A stretch of DNA of 64,000 bases from Pyxidicoccus xibeiensis (lineage in GTDB: Bacteria > Myxococcota > Myxococcia > Myxococcales > Myxococcaceae), in the NCBI RefSeq assembly GCF_024198175.1, contig NZ_JAJVKV010000002.1, forward strand, positions 1,178,001 through 1,242,000, given 5' to 3'. The position numbers were made by a program, and so were the translations under genes. Each line of letters opens with the position of its first letter. Positions within the stretch are counted from its first letter, which is position 1. The notes below the pieces were generated by a model. It was not told where the DNA came from, searched no databases, and was given only the letters and a program-made list of their open reading frames with translations. Shown here piece after piece: positions 16,474-25,128 of the stretch.

Positions 16474-18200
16474 TCGGACCTCTGGGGAAGCGGTGCGGCG
16501 GGAGAGTATGGAGGCGTCGTCTCGCCGTTGTCGATAGCAGTCCATTCGGCCCCGGCCAGCGCCAGCATCGCGGCGGCCGTGGTGTGGGCCACCTCCCACG
16601 CTCCTTCCTCCTCTGGGACCACGTCCTTCACCTCGCCGCCGGGCTGCTGCCGCTGGACGATCAGCTCCAACAGGGCCTCGTGGACGCCTCCTCCCGCCTC
16701 GCCCGCGCACTGGAGGCACAGGGCCACCTCGGCGGCCAGGTCCGCCTGTCCCTCGGCGATGAGCCGTGGGGCGGCCAGCAGCAGCTCCTCGAGCCACTCG
16801 TGGGCGCGCGCGTCGCGCAGCGGCCGGTGCAGGTAGTGGGTGTCCACCAGGAACAGGTGCGTGAGCCAGTAGAGGTCCGCGGGGTACGCGTCGCCTCTCC
16901 GGGGGCGCTCGAAAAAGGGCAGGCGCACGTCCACGCCGCAAGCCAGGGCCAGCTCGCCCAGCAGCCACGCGTAGATGGAGTAGCCCTCGGCCTCGAGCAG
17001 CTCCAGGTAGCGGCGCAGCTCCCCGGCCGGTGGGGCGGAGGACTCCAGGCCGCGCACGTGGCGCACGTACCAGGCATCCACGCGTGCCATGCCCAGCCCT
17101 GGCGCCACCTGGGGCCCCAGGTCCCTGGGAACGGCGGCAAGCGCCTCCACGGCCTGCTCCAGGATGGGGCCGAGCCCCCAGCGGGTGAAGGCCCGCGGCG
17201 CATGGCCCTCGAGCATGTGCAGGATGAGGGCTCGCAGGGCTCGCGACTCGTCATCGCTCCCTTCGGAGAGTCGGAGGAAGGCCCGCAGGGCGCGCTCCGC
17301 CGGCTCGGCTCGCGAGGGCGGCGACGCGGCGTGGGGGCCGGACAGGGACAGGAGGGCGGAGACGTCCTCGACGAACTCGGGACTGCCGACCGGGCCTCTC
17401 AGGGAGCTCTCGAGCACGGAGCTGGCGGCCGACGCGGCGCGCAGGGCTTGCTGGTAGCGCTCGCGGAAGGAGGCGCCCGCGACCTCGACTTGATGGCGCT
17501 CCACGCGGCGGGCACCCGTCTCAGCGGCGAGCGCGGCCCGCCGGGCGCTCTTGAAGACGAGACGCAGGGGGGCCTCGGGCAGGGGCCGCAGCGGGGTGGG
17601 GGCCAGGCTCGCGGCACGGACCAGGTCGGCGAGCACGTCCTCGGAGGGCCGGGAGGCCGCATGGGTCGGCGAGAGCGACACCTTGGTGCGGACGAAGGGC
17701 ACCCGGTCTCCCAGGTGGGCCTGGAGCGTGTCGTCCCCGGAGATGAAGAGCGCGGGCACCCCGGCCTCGGCGGCCAGGGCGAGCACGATGTCCGATTCGG
17801 AGAGCAGGCGGCCGGCGCACAGCCAGGAGCCGAGCGGGTCCACGGTATGGGCAGCAAAGCCGTTCAGGCCCCCGGGGGCGTGCATGCCCAGGCATGCCAC
17901 GGCCTGGACTCCCTCGAAGAGGGCGGCTGAGTACCAGTCCTCCTCGAAGCGAAGCTCGGCCGCGGGATGGAGTGACTCGGCGAGCACGTTGGTGGCCTCG
18001 GAGCCCGACATATGGCTGTCACTCACGCGCACGTGCGAGAAGCCAGCGCCCAGCAGGCCCTCGACGGTGGCGTTGATCTCCCGGGTGAGCGCCGCGCGGG
18101 ACTGCGCGTATTGAGGGGTGCCGGCCACCAGGGCGGAGACCGAGTCCACCCCCACCACGCCCTCGAGGTCCACCACCAGCAGGACACGCCCCGTGCTCAT
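16470..18200 (-). CDS. M55 D-aminopeptidase (DppA-like) fused to a C-terminal helical domain
   Basis: 576 residues from the ATG at 18200. Residues 1-270 are a peptidase family M55 domain. The zinc ligands known from Bacillus DppA can be placed: D11 and E13 in VVDLEGVVG, H63 in SDSHMSG, H107 in GMHAPGG and E135 in LLSESDI. Family members release D-amino acids from peptides such as D-Ala-D-Ala. The remaining 300 residues are helical and not part of DppA; the segment YWLTHLFLVDTHYLH and the HTTAAAMLALA tail resemble DUF6895-type proteins (tentative). There is no signal peptide, so it is cytoplasmic. First gene of a three-gene unit. Confidence 0.85.
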   Translation of the reverse strand: MSTGRVLLVVDLEGVVGVDSVSALVAGTPQYAQSRAALTREINATVEGLLGAGFSHVRVSDSHMSGSEATNVLAESLHPAAELRFEEDWYSAALFEGVQAVACLGMHAPGGLNGFAAHTVDPLGSWLCAGRLLSESDIVLALAAEAGVPALFISGDDTLQAHLGDRVPFVRTKVSLSPTHAASRPSEDVLADLVRAASLAPTPLRPLPEAPLRLVFKSARRAALAAETGARRVERHQVEVAGASFRERYQQALRAASAASSVLESSLRGPVGSPEFVEDVSALLSLSGPHAASPPSRAEPAERALRAFLRLSEGSDDESRALRALILHMLEGHAPRAFTRWGLGPILEQAVEALAAVPRDLGPQVAPGLGMARVDAWYVRHVRGLESSAPPAGELRRYLELLEAEGYSIYAWLLGELALACGVDVRLPFFERPRRGDAYPADLYWLTHLFLVDTHYLHRPLRDARAHEWLEELLLAAPRLIAEGQADLAAEVALCLQCAGEAGGGVHEALLELIVQRQQPGGEVKDVVPEEEGAWEVAHTTAAAMLALAGAEWTAIDNGETTPPYSPAAPLPQRSE

Positions 18201-18307
18201 GGCCGCGCCTCTGGCCAGGAGACGGCGAGGCGAACGATGAGCCGGGGTGCAAGGCAATCCGTCATGCAACGGAACCTACGCGCGCATCGGCATTTCGTCG
18301 AACCGGC

Positions 18308-18640
18308 TCACGCCCAGGCCTTGCGGACCTCGGCGTAGTAGTTCCGGAAGAACGGCACCATGACCGCGCGGTTGCTGTCGACGATGGCCAGCAGCTCGGG
18401 GGGCAGGATGAACTCCTCCTCACCCAGCTCCTCGTACAGCGAGTCCAGCATCTGCTGGTAGAAGCGGGGGAAGGAGCGGTGCCAGCCGACCTTCGGCAGC
18501 CGGATGCCGTGCTCCCAGGCTCGCGAGCTCGCGCAGCTGCGCGTCCTGTCGTGCCAGAAGCTGGAGGGAGAACCTGTAGCGCTCGAGGACGCGCCCGACG
18601 ACCTTCGACGGGTCTCTAGCGCCACGCGTCCCGGCATGTA
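18308..18640 (-). pseudogene. Frameshifted gene remnant
   Basis: The minus strand ends in a coherent protein tail (LPKVGWHRSFPRFYQQ, then ILPPELLAIVDSNRA). Upstream of about 18520 the protein-like reading continues in a different frame (KVVGRVLERYRFSLQLLARQ). A single-base indel would join the two. No credible start is visible. Family not recognised. It could instead be two overlapping short genes, which I think less likely. Confidence 0.4.
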
Positions 18641-18768
18641 GAGATAGGTGATTTCGACCCCCTGAAACCCTGCCGAAACGGCGTCCACAGGTGCGGGGAG
18701 TGCAACGGTGACCAGAGCTGGCGCCTCACCTGCTAGGTTGGGCGAAGTTCTTCGGAGGTTGTCTGCCG

Positions 18769-19683
18769 GTGCCTTCTGTCCCACGTCGGCTCGTTCTGCT
18801 GTCTGTCCCCCTGCTGGGCGCGAAGGCCATGGCCCAGGACGCCCCACACGGGCGCGAGCTGAAGCGGCGTCGTGTGGCTCTCTCGGTGGCCACGGCCGAC
18901 AAGCCGTTGGAGCTGCGCGTCGCGCCCGACTACCTCACCGTCCTGGAGTTCGATTCGCCTGTGGACCGCGACTCGGTAACGCTCGGCGACTCGGAGGGCC
19001 GCTTCGCGCTGTTCGAGGCCACCCGTCGTACCATCGTGCTACGGCCGGCCATGGAGGTAGCGTCCGGGCAGAGCGTGGCGCTGACCGTGCCTTTTGCGGA
19101 TAGCCTGGCCCCGCCTCGCGCCGTGTTCTCTCTCGTCACGCACGCCTCCGAGGTGGACGGCCAGGTGATGGTGTCGCGTCTGCCTCGCACGGCAGAGGCG
19201 GTACAGGCCGAGCTGGACGAGGTTCGCGCTACGTGTGCGGCCAAGGACGCCGAGTTCGAAGCGCTCCGGGTGCGCAGCGCGGCGAGTGGCCCAGCCGGTC
19301 TCATCTTCGCGGGCCTGCTAGACGACATGGGAGTTCAGGCCGGAAGCGTTGACGCAGTTGATGCTCGGGGAAATGGCCAGTTGGTGTCCGAAAAGATGGC
19401 CACATACCGAGCGAGGGCATGGGCAGCGTTGGCCGTGTCAGTGCGTAACACCGGCTCCGGCCCCTGGACGCCTACCGAGGCACGGCTCTCCCTCATCGAT
19501 AGCGACGAGCGCATCCGTATCCTCGCGATGCGCATGCAGGAGCCGCGGATTGAGCCGGCGGAGACGGCCGTCGTGGTGGTGGAAACCGAGGCTCCGGACT
19601 GGCCCAAACGTGCGGCCCTCCGGTTGGAGCTGCGCGACAGCGAGGGCAGCCGGCGACTTCTCATCCCGCGCTTCGCGTTCTAG
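18769..19683 (+). CDS. DUF2381 family (TIGR02268) exported protein
   Basis: 304 residues from a GTG start preceded by ggagg. The N-terminus is a signal peptide (LVLLSVPLLGAKAMAQDA). The organisation matches the DUF2381 family, a paralogous group in myxobacteria: beta-rich first half (LTVLEFDSPVDRDSV), a short helix (AEAVQAELDEVRATCAAKD), and a second beta domain with ARAWAALAVSVRNTG and RLLIPRFAF at the end. Members sit next to Ser/Thr kinases, as here: the kinase starts 10 bp after the stop, so the pair is probably co-expressed. The molecular role is unknown; a periplasmic partner for the kinase's extracellular domain is an inference. Confidence 0.85.
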   Translation: MPSVPRRLVLLSVPLLGAKAMAQDAPHGRELKRRRVALSVATADKPLELRVAPDYLTVLEFDSPVDRDSVTLGDSEGRFALFEATRRTIVLRPAMEVASGQSVALTVPFADSLAPPRAVFSLVTHASEVDGQVMVSRLPRTAEAVQAELDEVRATCAAKDAEFEALRVRSAASGPAGLIFAGLLDDMGVQAGSVDAVDARGNGQLVSEKMATYRARAWAALAVSVRNTGSGPWTPTEARLSLIDSDERIRILAMRMQEPRIEPAETAVVVVETEAPDWPKRAALRLELRDSEGSRRLLIPRFAF

Positions 19684-19693
19684 AAGCGTGCCC

Positions 19694-21517
19694 ATGCTGA
19701 CCGCGACGAACCCCGCGCACCTTCAACCCGGGCAGTTGGTGGACAGCTGGCGCGTGGTGCGGCTGCTGGGCTCAGGCACCTTCGGCGCCGTCTACCTCGT
19801 GGAGAAGGACGGCCATCGCTTCGCGATGAAGATTGCCATGCACCGTGCGAGCAGCGGGGACGCGGAAATGGCGGACGAGCGACTGCAACGGGAGCAGGGC
19901 TGTCTGCATCAAGTGCGTGGGCACCCCAACATCGTGCGGATGCATGCCCACGGGCGTTGGCCAGACCCGACGAAGGGCTGGCTCTACCTCGTCATTGACT
20001 TCGTGGATGGCTACACGCTGGGCGAGTGGGTGGAGAAGGTGCACCCGACGGCTCGTGAGGTCGTGCGTGTGTTCGTCAAGCTCGCAGGGGCGCTGGCCCA
20101 TGTGCATGCGCGAAGCGTCTTTCACCGCGACTTGAAGCTGAGCAACATCCTCGTACGCGCCTCGGACGGTGAGCCCTTCATCCTGGACTTCAGCGCGGGA
20201 GACTACGCGCTTGCGCCGGAGTTGACGGACACGCCGTTGCCCCCCGGCACCCGGCGCTATCGCTCCCCGGAGGCTTCGCGCTTCCTGCGCGAGCACGGGA
20301 ACGAGCAGGACGCGCGGTACGAGTTCAAGGCGACGGATGACGTATACGCGCTGGGCGTCTGCCTCTATGACGTGCTGACGAGTGCGCAACCAGCCACCGA
20401 GCCGCCGGGTGTGGTGGTGGGGAGCCACTGGTCGCCGCCCGCGCCGCATGCGCTCAATCCGCGAGTACCCGAGATCCTGAGCGCTGCGGTTCTCCACTTC
20501 ATCGCCCGCCAGCCGGAGAAGCGAGCGCCCTCGGCCGAAGTCATGCGCCGGGAACTGGAAGCGTTGCTGCCGCAACAAGGCGGTGAGTGGGTGGTGCCCT
20601 TGCATGTGCCCGCGCCGCACCTCCAACTCGCTCCCGCCGCGCCGCAGGAGGAGGGGCCGCAGGTAGCACCCCGGCACCCACGGTGGCGCGTAGCGGGAGC
20701 TGTGGCCGCTGTGGCGATCATCATGGCGGCACTCGCCGGCTACGCGCTGCTGCGCCCCTCCACGCTTCCAACGGGGCTGGCGCCGGAGGTCCGAGTACCC
20801 ACCCCGTCTTCCGTCGCAAGGGACGCGGGCGCTGGCTTGCTGACCCCCACCTCACCCCCAGCGCCCACCACCTCGCCCCCTGGGGTAGCTTTGCCCCCTC
20901 CCGCACCTGTCCAGAAGGAAAGCCCTCCCGTGAAGCGCGCCCCCGCCCTCATGACCGACCCCGCCGAGTCCACCACCAGGAAGCCGAAGGGCCTCGCCTC
21001 CCGCCCGAGCTGGCCCCCATCGTCCTGGGCGGACTTCCTCAAGACGTGCGCGGGCGCGACTGCTGCTGCCGCGCTCCAGTTGGGCTGCCCGGGTGCCCAG
21101 GTTCGCCCAGACCCCGCTGACTGCCCCGCCGAGGCGCGCGATGTCATGTTCAACTGGAAGCGCAAGGACGGGCTGCGCTTGTACCCGGGTGACTCGGTGA
21201 TGCTCACCCTGGACAGGCGACAGCCAGGCGCTCTAGGCGAGTTCGGGGTCTACACCGACGGCCCTGTGACCGGAGTCGTGCGAATCAGCAACTTGAAGGG
21301 GCTGCCGGAAGGAACGCTGCTGTCGGGCTACTTGTGGACAGGCGGAGAGTTTGCAGTGGGCCGTTACACCGAGGCGCAGCTCCCGGATGGGCGCACGTTC
21401 CCAGTCTGCATCGTCACGGGCCGCAATGGGTACGTGGAGAAGTGGCAAGACTCAAAGCCAGGGGCAGCGCAGCTCAACAGGTCTGTTGGGGCCTACGCCG
21501 TCGAGCGCTGGCCGTAG
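19694..21517 (+). CDS. Transmembrane Ser/Thr protein kinase
   Basis: 607 residues from the ATG at 19694. A cytoplasmic kinase domain spans about residues 15-300: Gly-loop LLGSGTFGAVYLV, ATP lysine in FAMKIAMH, catalytic loop FHRDLKLSNI (near residue 143), and a metal-binding loop that reads DFS rather than DFG. A single membrane helix (about 332-352, VAAVAIIMAALAGYALL) is followed by a Pro/Thr-rich spacer and a C-terminal exported domain of about 170 residues with two or three Cys (TCAGATAAAALQLGCPG) that I do not recognise. The DFS variant may lower but need not abolish activity. Paired with the DUF2381 gene upstream. Confidence 0.88.
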   Translation: MLTATNPAHLQPGQLVDSWRVVRLLGSGTFGAVYLVEKDGHRFAMKIAMHRASSGDAEMADERLQREQGCLHQVRGHPNIVRMHAHGRWPDPTKGWLYLVIDFVDGYTLGEWVEKVHPTAREVVRVFVKLAGALAHVHARSVFHRDLKLSNILVRASDGEPFILDFSAGDYALAPELTDTPLPPGTRRYRSPEASRFLREHGNEQDARYEFKATDDVYALGVCLYDVLTSAQPATEPPGVVVGSHWSPPAPHALNPRVPEILSAAVLHFIARQPEKRAPSAEVMRRELEALLPQQGGEWVVPLHVPAPHLQLAPAAPQEEGPQVAPRHPRWRVAGAVAAVAIIMAALAGYALLRPSTLPTGLAPEVRVPTPSSVARDAGAGLLTPTSPPAPTTSPPGVALPPPAPVQKESPPVKRAPALMTDPAESTTRKPKGLASRPSWPPSSWADFLKTCAGATAAAALQLGCPGAQVRPDPADCPAEARDVMFNWKRKDGLRLYPGDSVMLTLDRRQPGALGEFGVYTDGPVTGVVRISNLKGLPEGTLLSGYLWTGGEFAVGRYTEAQLPDGRTFPVCIVTGRNGYVEKWQDSKPGAAQLNRSVGAYAVERWP

Positions 21518-21694
21518 CTCTCTCGGACAATGTAAAGCTGCTTTGCAATTCAGGGCACTGCTTTTTCACTCAGAGTGATGAGGATTCCAGGTTTTTTCAA
21601 CCTGACACGTCGTTCCGCCCGGCGTGGGCTGGCAGTACCTTGCGTCTGCCTTTGCGCGAGTCCCTCTCGCACGGGCACCAGGAGCTTCCCGTCC

Positions 21695-22987
21695 ATGTCC
21701 AATCCGTCTGACTCTCGGCGTGCCGGGGGTGTTGTCCTATTCACGAACGGCGACACCTCTTACGAGTTCTTCCGGGACTTAGGGCCGGGCCGTGTCGGCG
21801 AGCGAGTCCTCCTCGCCCAGACCCGCACGCCGCAGGGCCTCGGAACCTGCGTGGTGCTCAAGTGCGTCCCCCTACCGCAAGTGGCGGAATTGACCGAGAA
21901 GGTCTATCGCACCCGAGCACGTCTGGAGGAGGAAGTCCGGCTAGCGCAGTATCTCCAGCACCCGCGCATTGCTCGCGTCCACGGCCTCTTCGAGATTCCT
22001 TGTGGCCTGTGCGTGGCGATGGAGAACATCGAGGGGCTGACGCTCAACACGCTGCTGAGCGTGGCCCAGGCGTGCGGGCGCTACTTCTCCGAGGCGTTCA
22101 TCCTCTACGTGGGCGCGGAAGTCGCGGCGGCCTTGGACTACGCGCACACGCGCACGGATGACGTGGGCTTGCCGCTCGGCATCGTCAATCGCGACATCAA
22201 CCCGGCCCGCATTCGCCTGGGCCCCCACGGCGAGGTGCGGCTCACGGACTTCGGGGTGGCCCTCTCGCGCCTAGCGGGCCGGCTTGCCACCTCGCTCCCG
22301 CGTCCCCAGGGCGAAGTCCTCTACGCCGCGCCGGAAATGTTGCTGGGTGAGGTGGTGGACGCACGGGCCGATCTCTTCTCCTTGGGCCTCACCCTGCTGG
22401 AGTTCGCCACCGGGCGACACCTATACGACCCGGGCCACCTGCTCATTGAGGACGTGGAGGCGCGGCTATCGAAAGAGGAGCGGGAACAGGCACTCGCGGC
22501 CTCGGTGTCGTCCATGGTGACGGAACTGCCGCCATTCGCCGAGGACGCCATCTGGTGCGCGATGGCCTACCGCTCCGAGGACGTAGAGCGCGCGGCGGAA
22601 GGATTGCCCGTGCCCCTCCGGGACATCCTCCACACGCTGCTGCGGCGCAACCCCGCCGAGCGCTTCGCCACGGCCGCCGAGCTGGAAACCGTCATGCGTG
22701 CACGGCTGGCGCAGTTGGGGCCCTACACGGGCGAAGACGCGGTGAGGGAGGTTCAAAGGGCGCTTGTGGAGGCAGGGGACCGGCTCTGGGAGTTGGAGGT
22801 GCCGGAAGACGAGGGAGGCATCACCCCGCCTACCACCGACACGTCTAGCCTGGACGGAATCTCAACCCAGGGGGCTACAAACACAAAATCCCCGCAGGCC
22901 GATGCAGCTTTAACGCGTCATCCAGACGAAGTTACGACTATTTCAGGTGAAGGACTACATCGAGATACCAGGACGCCGTCGGCCTGA
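21695..22987 (+). CDS. Ser/Thr kinase-like protein with degenerate catalytic loop
   Basis: 430 residues from the ATG at 21695 (ggag about ten bases upstream; an in-frame upstream ATG exists but adds an atypical Arg/Cys-rich stretch). The kinase fold is clear: VVLKCVPLP with the ATP lysine, EEEVRLAQYL with the alpha-C Glu, LTDFGVAL with an intact DFG, and APEMLLGEVVDARADLFSLG. The catalytic loop reads VNRDINPARIRL: His of HRD is Asn, the Lys position is Asn, and the Asn that binds magnesium is Arg. Asp itself remains. It may be a weak kinase or a pseudokinase acting on its neighbour. No membrane helix. The C-terminal 100 residues are polar and unstructured-looking. Confidence 0.85.
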   Translation: MSNPSDSRRAGGVVLFTNGDTSYEFFRDLGPGRVGERVLLAQTRTPQGLGTCVVLKCVPLPQVAELTEKVYRTRARLEEEVRLAQYLQHPRIARVHGLFEIPCGLCVAMENIEGLTLNTLLSVAQACGRYFSEAFILYVGAEVAAALDYAHTRTDDVGLPLGIVNRDINPARIRLGPHGEVRLTDFGVALSRLAGRLATSLPRPQGEVLYAAPEMLLGEVVDARADLFSLGLTLLEFATGRHLYDPGHLLIEDVEARLSKEEREQALAASVSSMVTELPPFAEDAIWCAMAYRSEDVERAAEGLPVPLRDILHTLLRRNPAERFATAAELETVMRARLAQLGPYTGEDAVREVQRALVEAGDRLWELEVPEDEGGITPPTTDTSSLDGISTQGATNTKSPQADAALTRHPDEVTTISGEGLHRDTRTPSA

Positions 22988-23121
22988 GCTTTCCGATCAC
23001 CAGCGTTACTGGTTTGCCCCGGTCGGATCTATGAGCATATCAGGGCAAAGTGCCTACTTGATACTTGCTTGCAATTTAAGAATCGCTGGGAACGAAGAGG
23101 AAGTGACTGACTAGTGCGCGG

Positions 23122-23838
23122 TCATTTGCCGACAAGCAAGCTGACGACCTCAATGGAGCCGCCCAACCCGATGCTGATCGACGTGACGGGGTGGCTCTGC
23201 CCACCACTCGATGCGATGCGCGAGCGAGTGAGACCACCCAGCACTGAAAAGTATGTGCTGGGAGAGAAAATAAGGCCCGTAGAGAATATTGGGTTGAACT
23301 CGGTGTACGCCGGCACATCTGTAGTCAGAACCGCGTCCGCCTTAAACTTTGAAGGAACACCCACGTACGCACCGAACCACTGCTTCCAACAGCCCGCACC
23401 TGGGGATTTGATGTTCCAACCAGTCGCCTCCTTTACCTCCGAATCCGTCGGGCTCTGCTTGCCTGTCTCTTTGATAGTACGTTCACGGGCAACGCCATCG
23501 GCTATGTCTGAAGCGGTCTTTATATCGAAGCCCCCCCATCTTGAGGCGCAGTAGGCACTCGTTTCGGGACCAACGAAGAAAAGGGCACGAGGGTAGAAAG
23601 CAACGAATGGGGTTAAACCAAAGCCCGTGTTGGCCTGTCGCCCTGATGAGCGTGCTAAGTGTGCCTGGAACGCAACGCCGAATGAGAAGCCGTGGCGAAA
23701 GAGCGCCCCACCCTTGATGTCTTCCAGAGAGAAGCGGGGCTTTGCGGTAGGTGCTGCGAGCGTTTCGGCAGCGCGCGAGGCACTCGGTGTGAGCAAAGCC
23801 GCAAGCAGCAACACTGCACCTGACAGGACTGCCTTCAT
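23122..23838 (-). CDS. Secreted hypothetical protein, beta-rich
   Basis: 238 residues with a clear signal peptide (MKAVLSGAVLLLAALL, cleaved after ASRAA). The mature part is rich in Gly, Ser and aromatic strands (FRHGFSFGVAFQAHL, FGLTPFVAFYPRALFF, VTSISIGLGGSIEVVSLLVG), in the manner of a small outer-membrane or periplasmic beta-structure; two Cys could pair. Family not recognised. It is convergent with the kinase gene and begins the A/T-richer stretch that includes the DarTG pair, so it may belong to the same acquired segment. Confidence 0.7.
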   Translation of the reverse strand: MKAVLSGAVLLLAALLTPSASRAAETLAAPTAKPRFSLEDIKGGALFRHGFSFGVAFQAHLARSSGRQANTGFGLTPFVAFYPRALFFVGPETSAYCASRWGGFDIKTASDIADGVARERTIKETGKQSPTDSEVKEATGWNIKSPGAGCWKQWFGAYVGVPSKFKADAVLTTDVPAYTEFNPIFSTGLIFSPSTYFSVLGGLTRSRIASSGGQSHPVTSISIGLGGSIEVVSLLVGK

Positions 23839-23970
23839 TACTCCTCCTAGTGCGCACCCGTCCCGCGAGGATAACCCGTTCGGCGTCGCAACGTATGCGG
23901 GCAGAGGGGTGCATCCTCGCTGCGATCCTGCGGAAGGGCAAGCGTCTGGACCGGGAAGGGGCCTGAGAGA

Positions 23971-25119
23971 CTATTGATGTGGGAGTAGAGCATGCAGAAT
24001 CGTGGATACGTTCGGACTGCCGTCAGAAGAATGTCTGCCAACAGGTTGTCCGCCTGCTGACTTCAGCCATCTGACGTCCTCAGGAAATGCTTCCTGGTAA
24101 TTCACAAAAAAAAGCGGCTTGCCTCGCGAGTGTTCAACAATCTCGTGAACGGAACGTTCCATTCCACGAGCGGTGATTAGGATGGCTTGCGAGAGCGCTC
24201 CCTGCACGGAGTTGGTCAGTTTCGTCGTTGCCGAATCCACAGCGATTGTGGCGTCAAAAATTGACGCGATAGCAAGCCGACCATCGGAAAGGTACTCAGC
24301 TAAGTCGGGAGGGACCTTGACACGACCTATGCCACCAGCGGTCCAGAGGAGCGCGTCTGCCCCTTGAGAGAGTGCGTACTTGCTGAGCGTTCGCCAGTCT
24401 GACCTGTCGCATGAGAATGAAACTGTTAGTCCATGACGCGCTATAGATTTCATGCATGCTGCCGCAGCGTTTTTTTCTTTCTCGCTCGGCTTCGATGGAG
24501 TCGCAAGCGTGAGCATCGTCCGAAAGAGAAGGTCGGAACTGCCAAGCAGGAATACTTGATTGATTCCGTGTTTCAAAAAGCTTGAGTGGCTCCCAACGTC
24601 GACGCGGATTGGCTTCGCCTTATGGCCACGCGGCTGATTCGGTCTTTTTGGACTTGAAAACTGCTCGCCTGCTGACACCGAGTCTGCTGGCTCGAACACG
24701 AAGAGCTTCGCGTCGAGATCCGCCAAGTGGTGGCGAATCATTGACGAAACACGCTCCCATTCAAGCCCGCCATGTCCACAACCCAAAGCGGGGATGGCTA
24801 CACGAACCTGTCCATAAGACTTGAGGTAGCTTTTTAGTGCAAGTAATCCCGCCTCAATGTCTTCATAACGCGACTTGTCCCTCCAATGTCGCTTGGTCGG
24901 GAAGTTGATAATCCACTCGCTGCCGGTCTTCCATATGTTTAGCCTGCCAGGCTGAATCTCACCAGCAAGGCAGGCTTCTTTGTAGGCAAGGAACATCTTG
25001 GGATAGAGTTTCTTCGCAGCTAGTGCGACGCCCGTTCCCATGACGCCTACACAGTTGACGGTGTTCACGCGAATGTCTGCGGGATACTCGAAGAGATTGC
25101 CGCGCACGAAAGTCAGCAT
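23971..25119 (-). CDS. darG: DarG-like antitoxin: macrodomain fused to DprA/SLOG-like domain
   Basis: 382 residues. Residues 1-150 are a DarG-type ADP-ribosyl-hydrolase macrodomain: VNTVNCVGVMGTGVALA, NFPTKRHWRDKSR (lysines K76 and K82) and the phosphate loop ALGCGHGGLEW (112-121). In characterised pairs DarG removes ADP-ribose from thymidine in DNA and also binds DarT. Residues about 170-382 form a Rossmann-like domain (VFLLGSSDLL, TLSKYALSQGADALLW, TTKLTNSVQGALSQAILITA, GKPLFFVNYQ) whose strand/helix order resembles DprA/SLOG nucleotide-sensing domains; this is my inference. Starts 9 bp after the darT stop, toxin-first order. Base composition is clearly more A/T-rich than the window. Confidence 0.85.
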   Translation of the reverse strand: MLTFVRGNLFEYPADIRVNTVNCVGVMGTGVALAAKKLYPKMFLAYKEACLAGEIQPGRLNIWKTGSEWIINFPTKRHWRDKSRYEDIEAGLLALKSYLKSYGQVRVAIPALGCGHGGLEWERVSSMIRHHLADLDAKLFVFEPADSVSAGEQFSSPKRPNQPRGHKAKPIRVDVGSHSSFLKHGINQVFLLGSSDLLFRTMLTLATPSKPSEKEKNAAAACMKSIARHGLTVSFSCDRSDWRTLSKYALSQGADALLWTAGGIGRVKVPPDLAEYLSDGRLAIASIFDATIAVDSATTKLTNSVQGALSQAILITARGMERSVHEIVEHSRGKPLFFVNYQEAFPEDVRWLKSAGGQPVGRHSSDGSPNVSTILHALLPHQ

Positions 25120-25128
25120 CGCTGTAGC

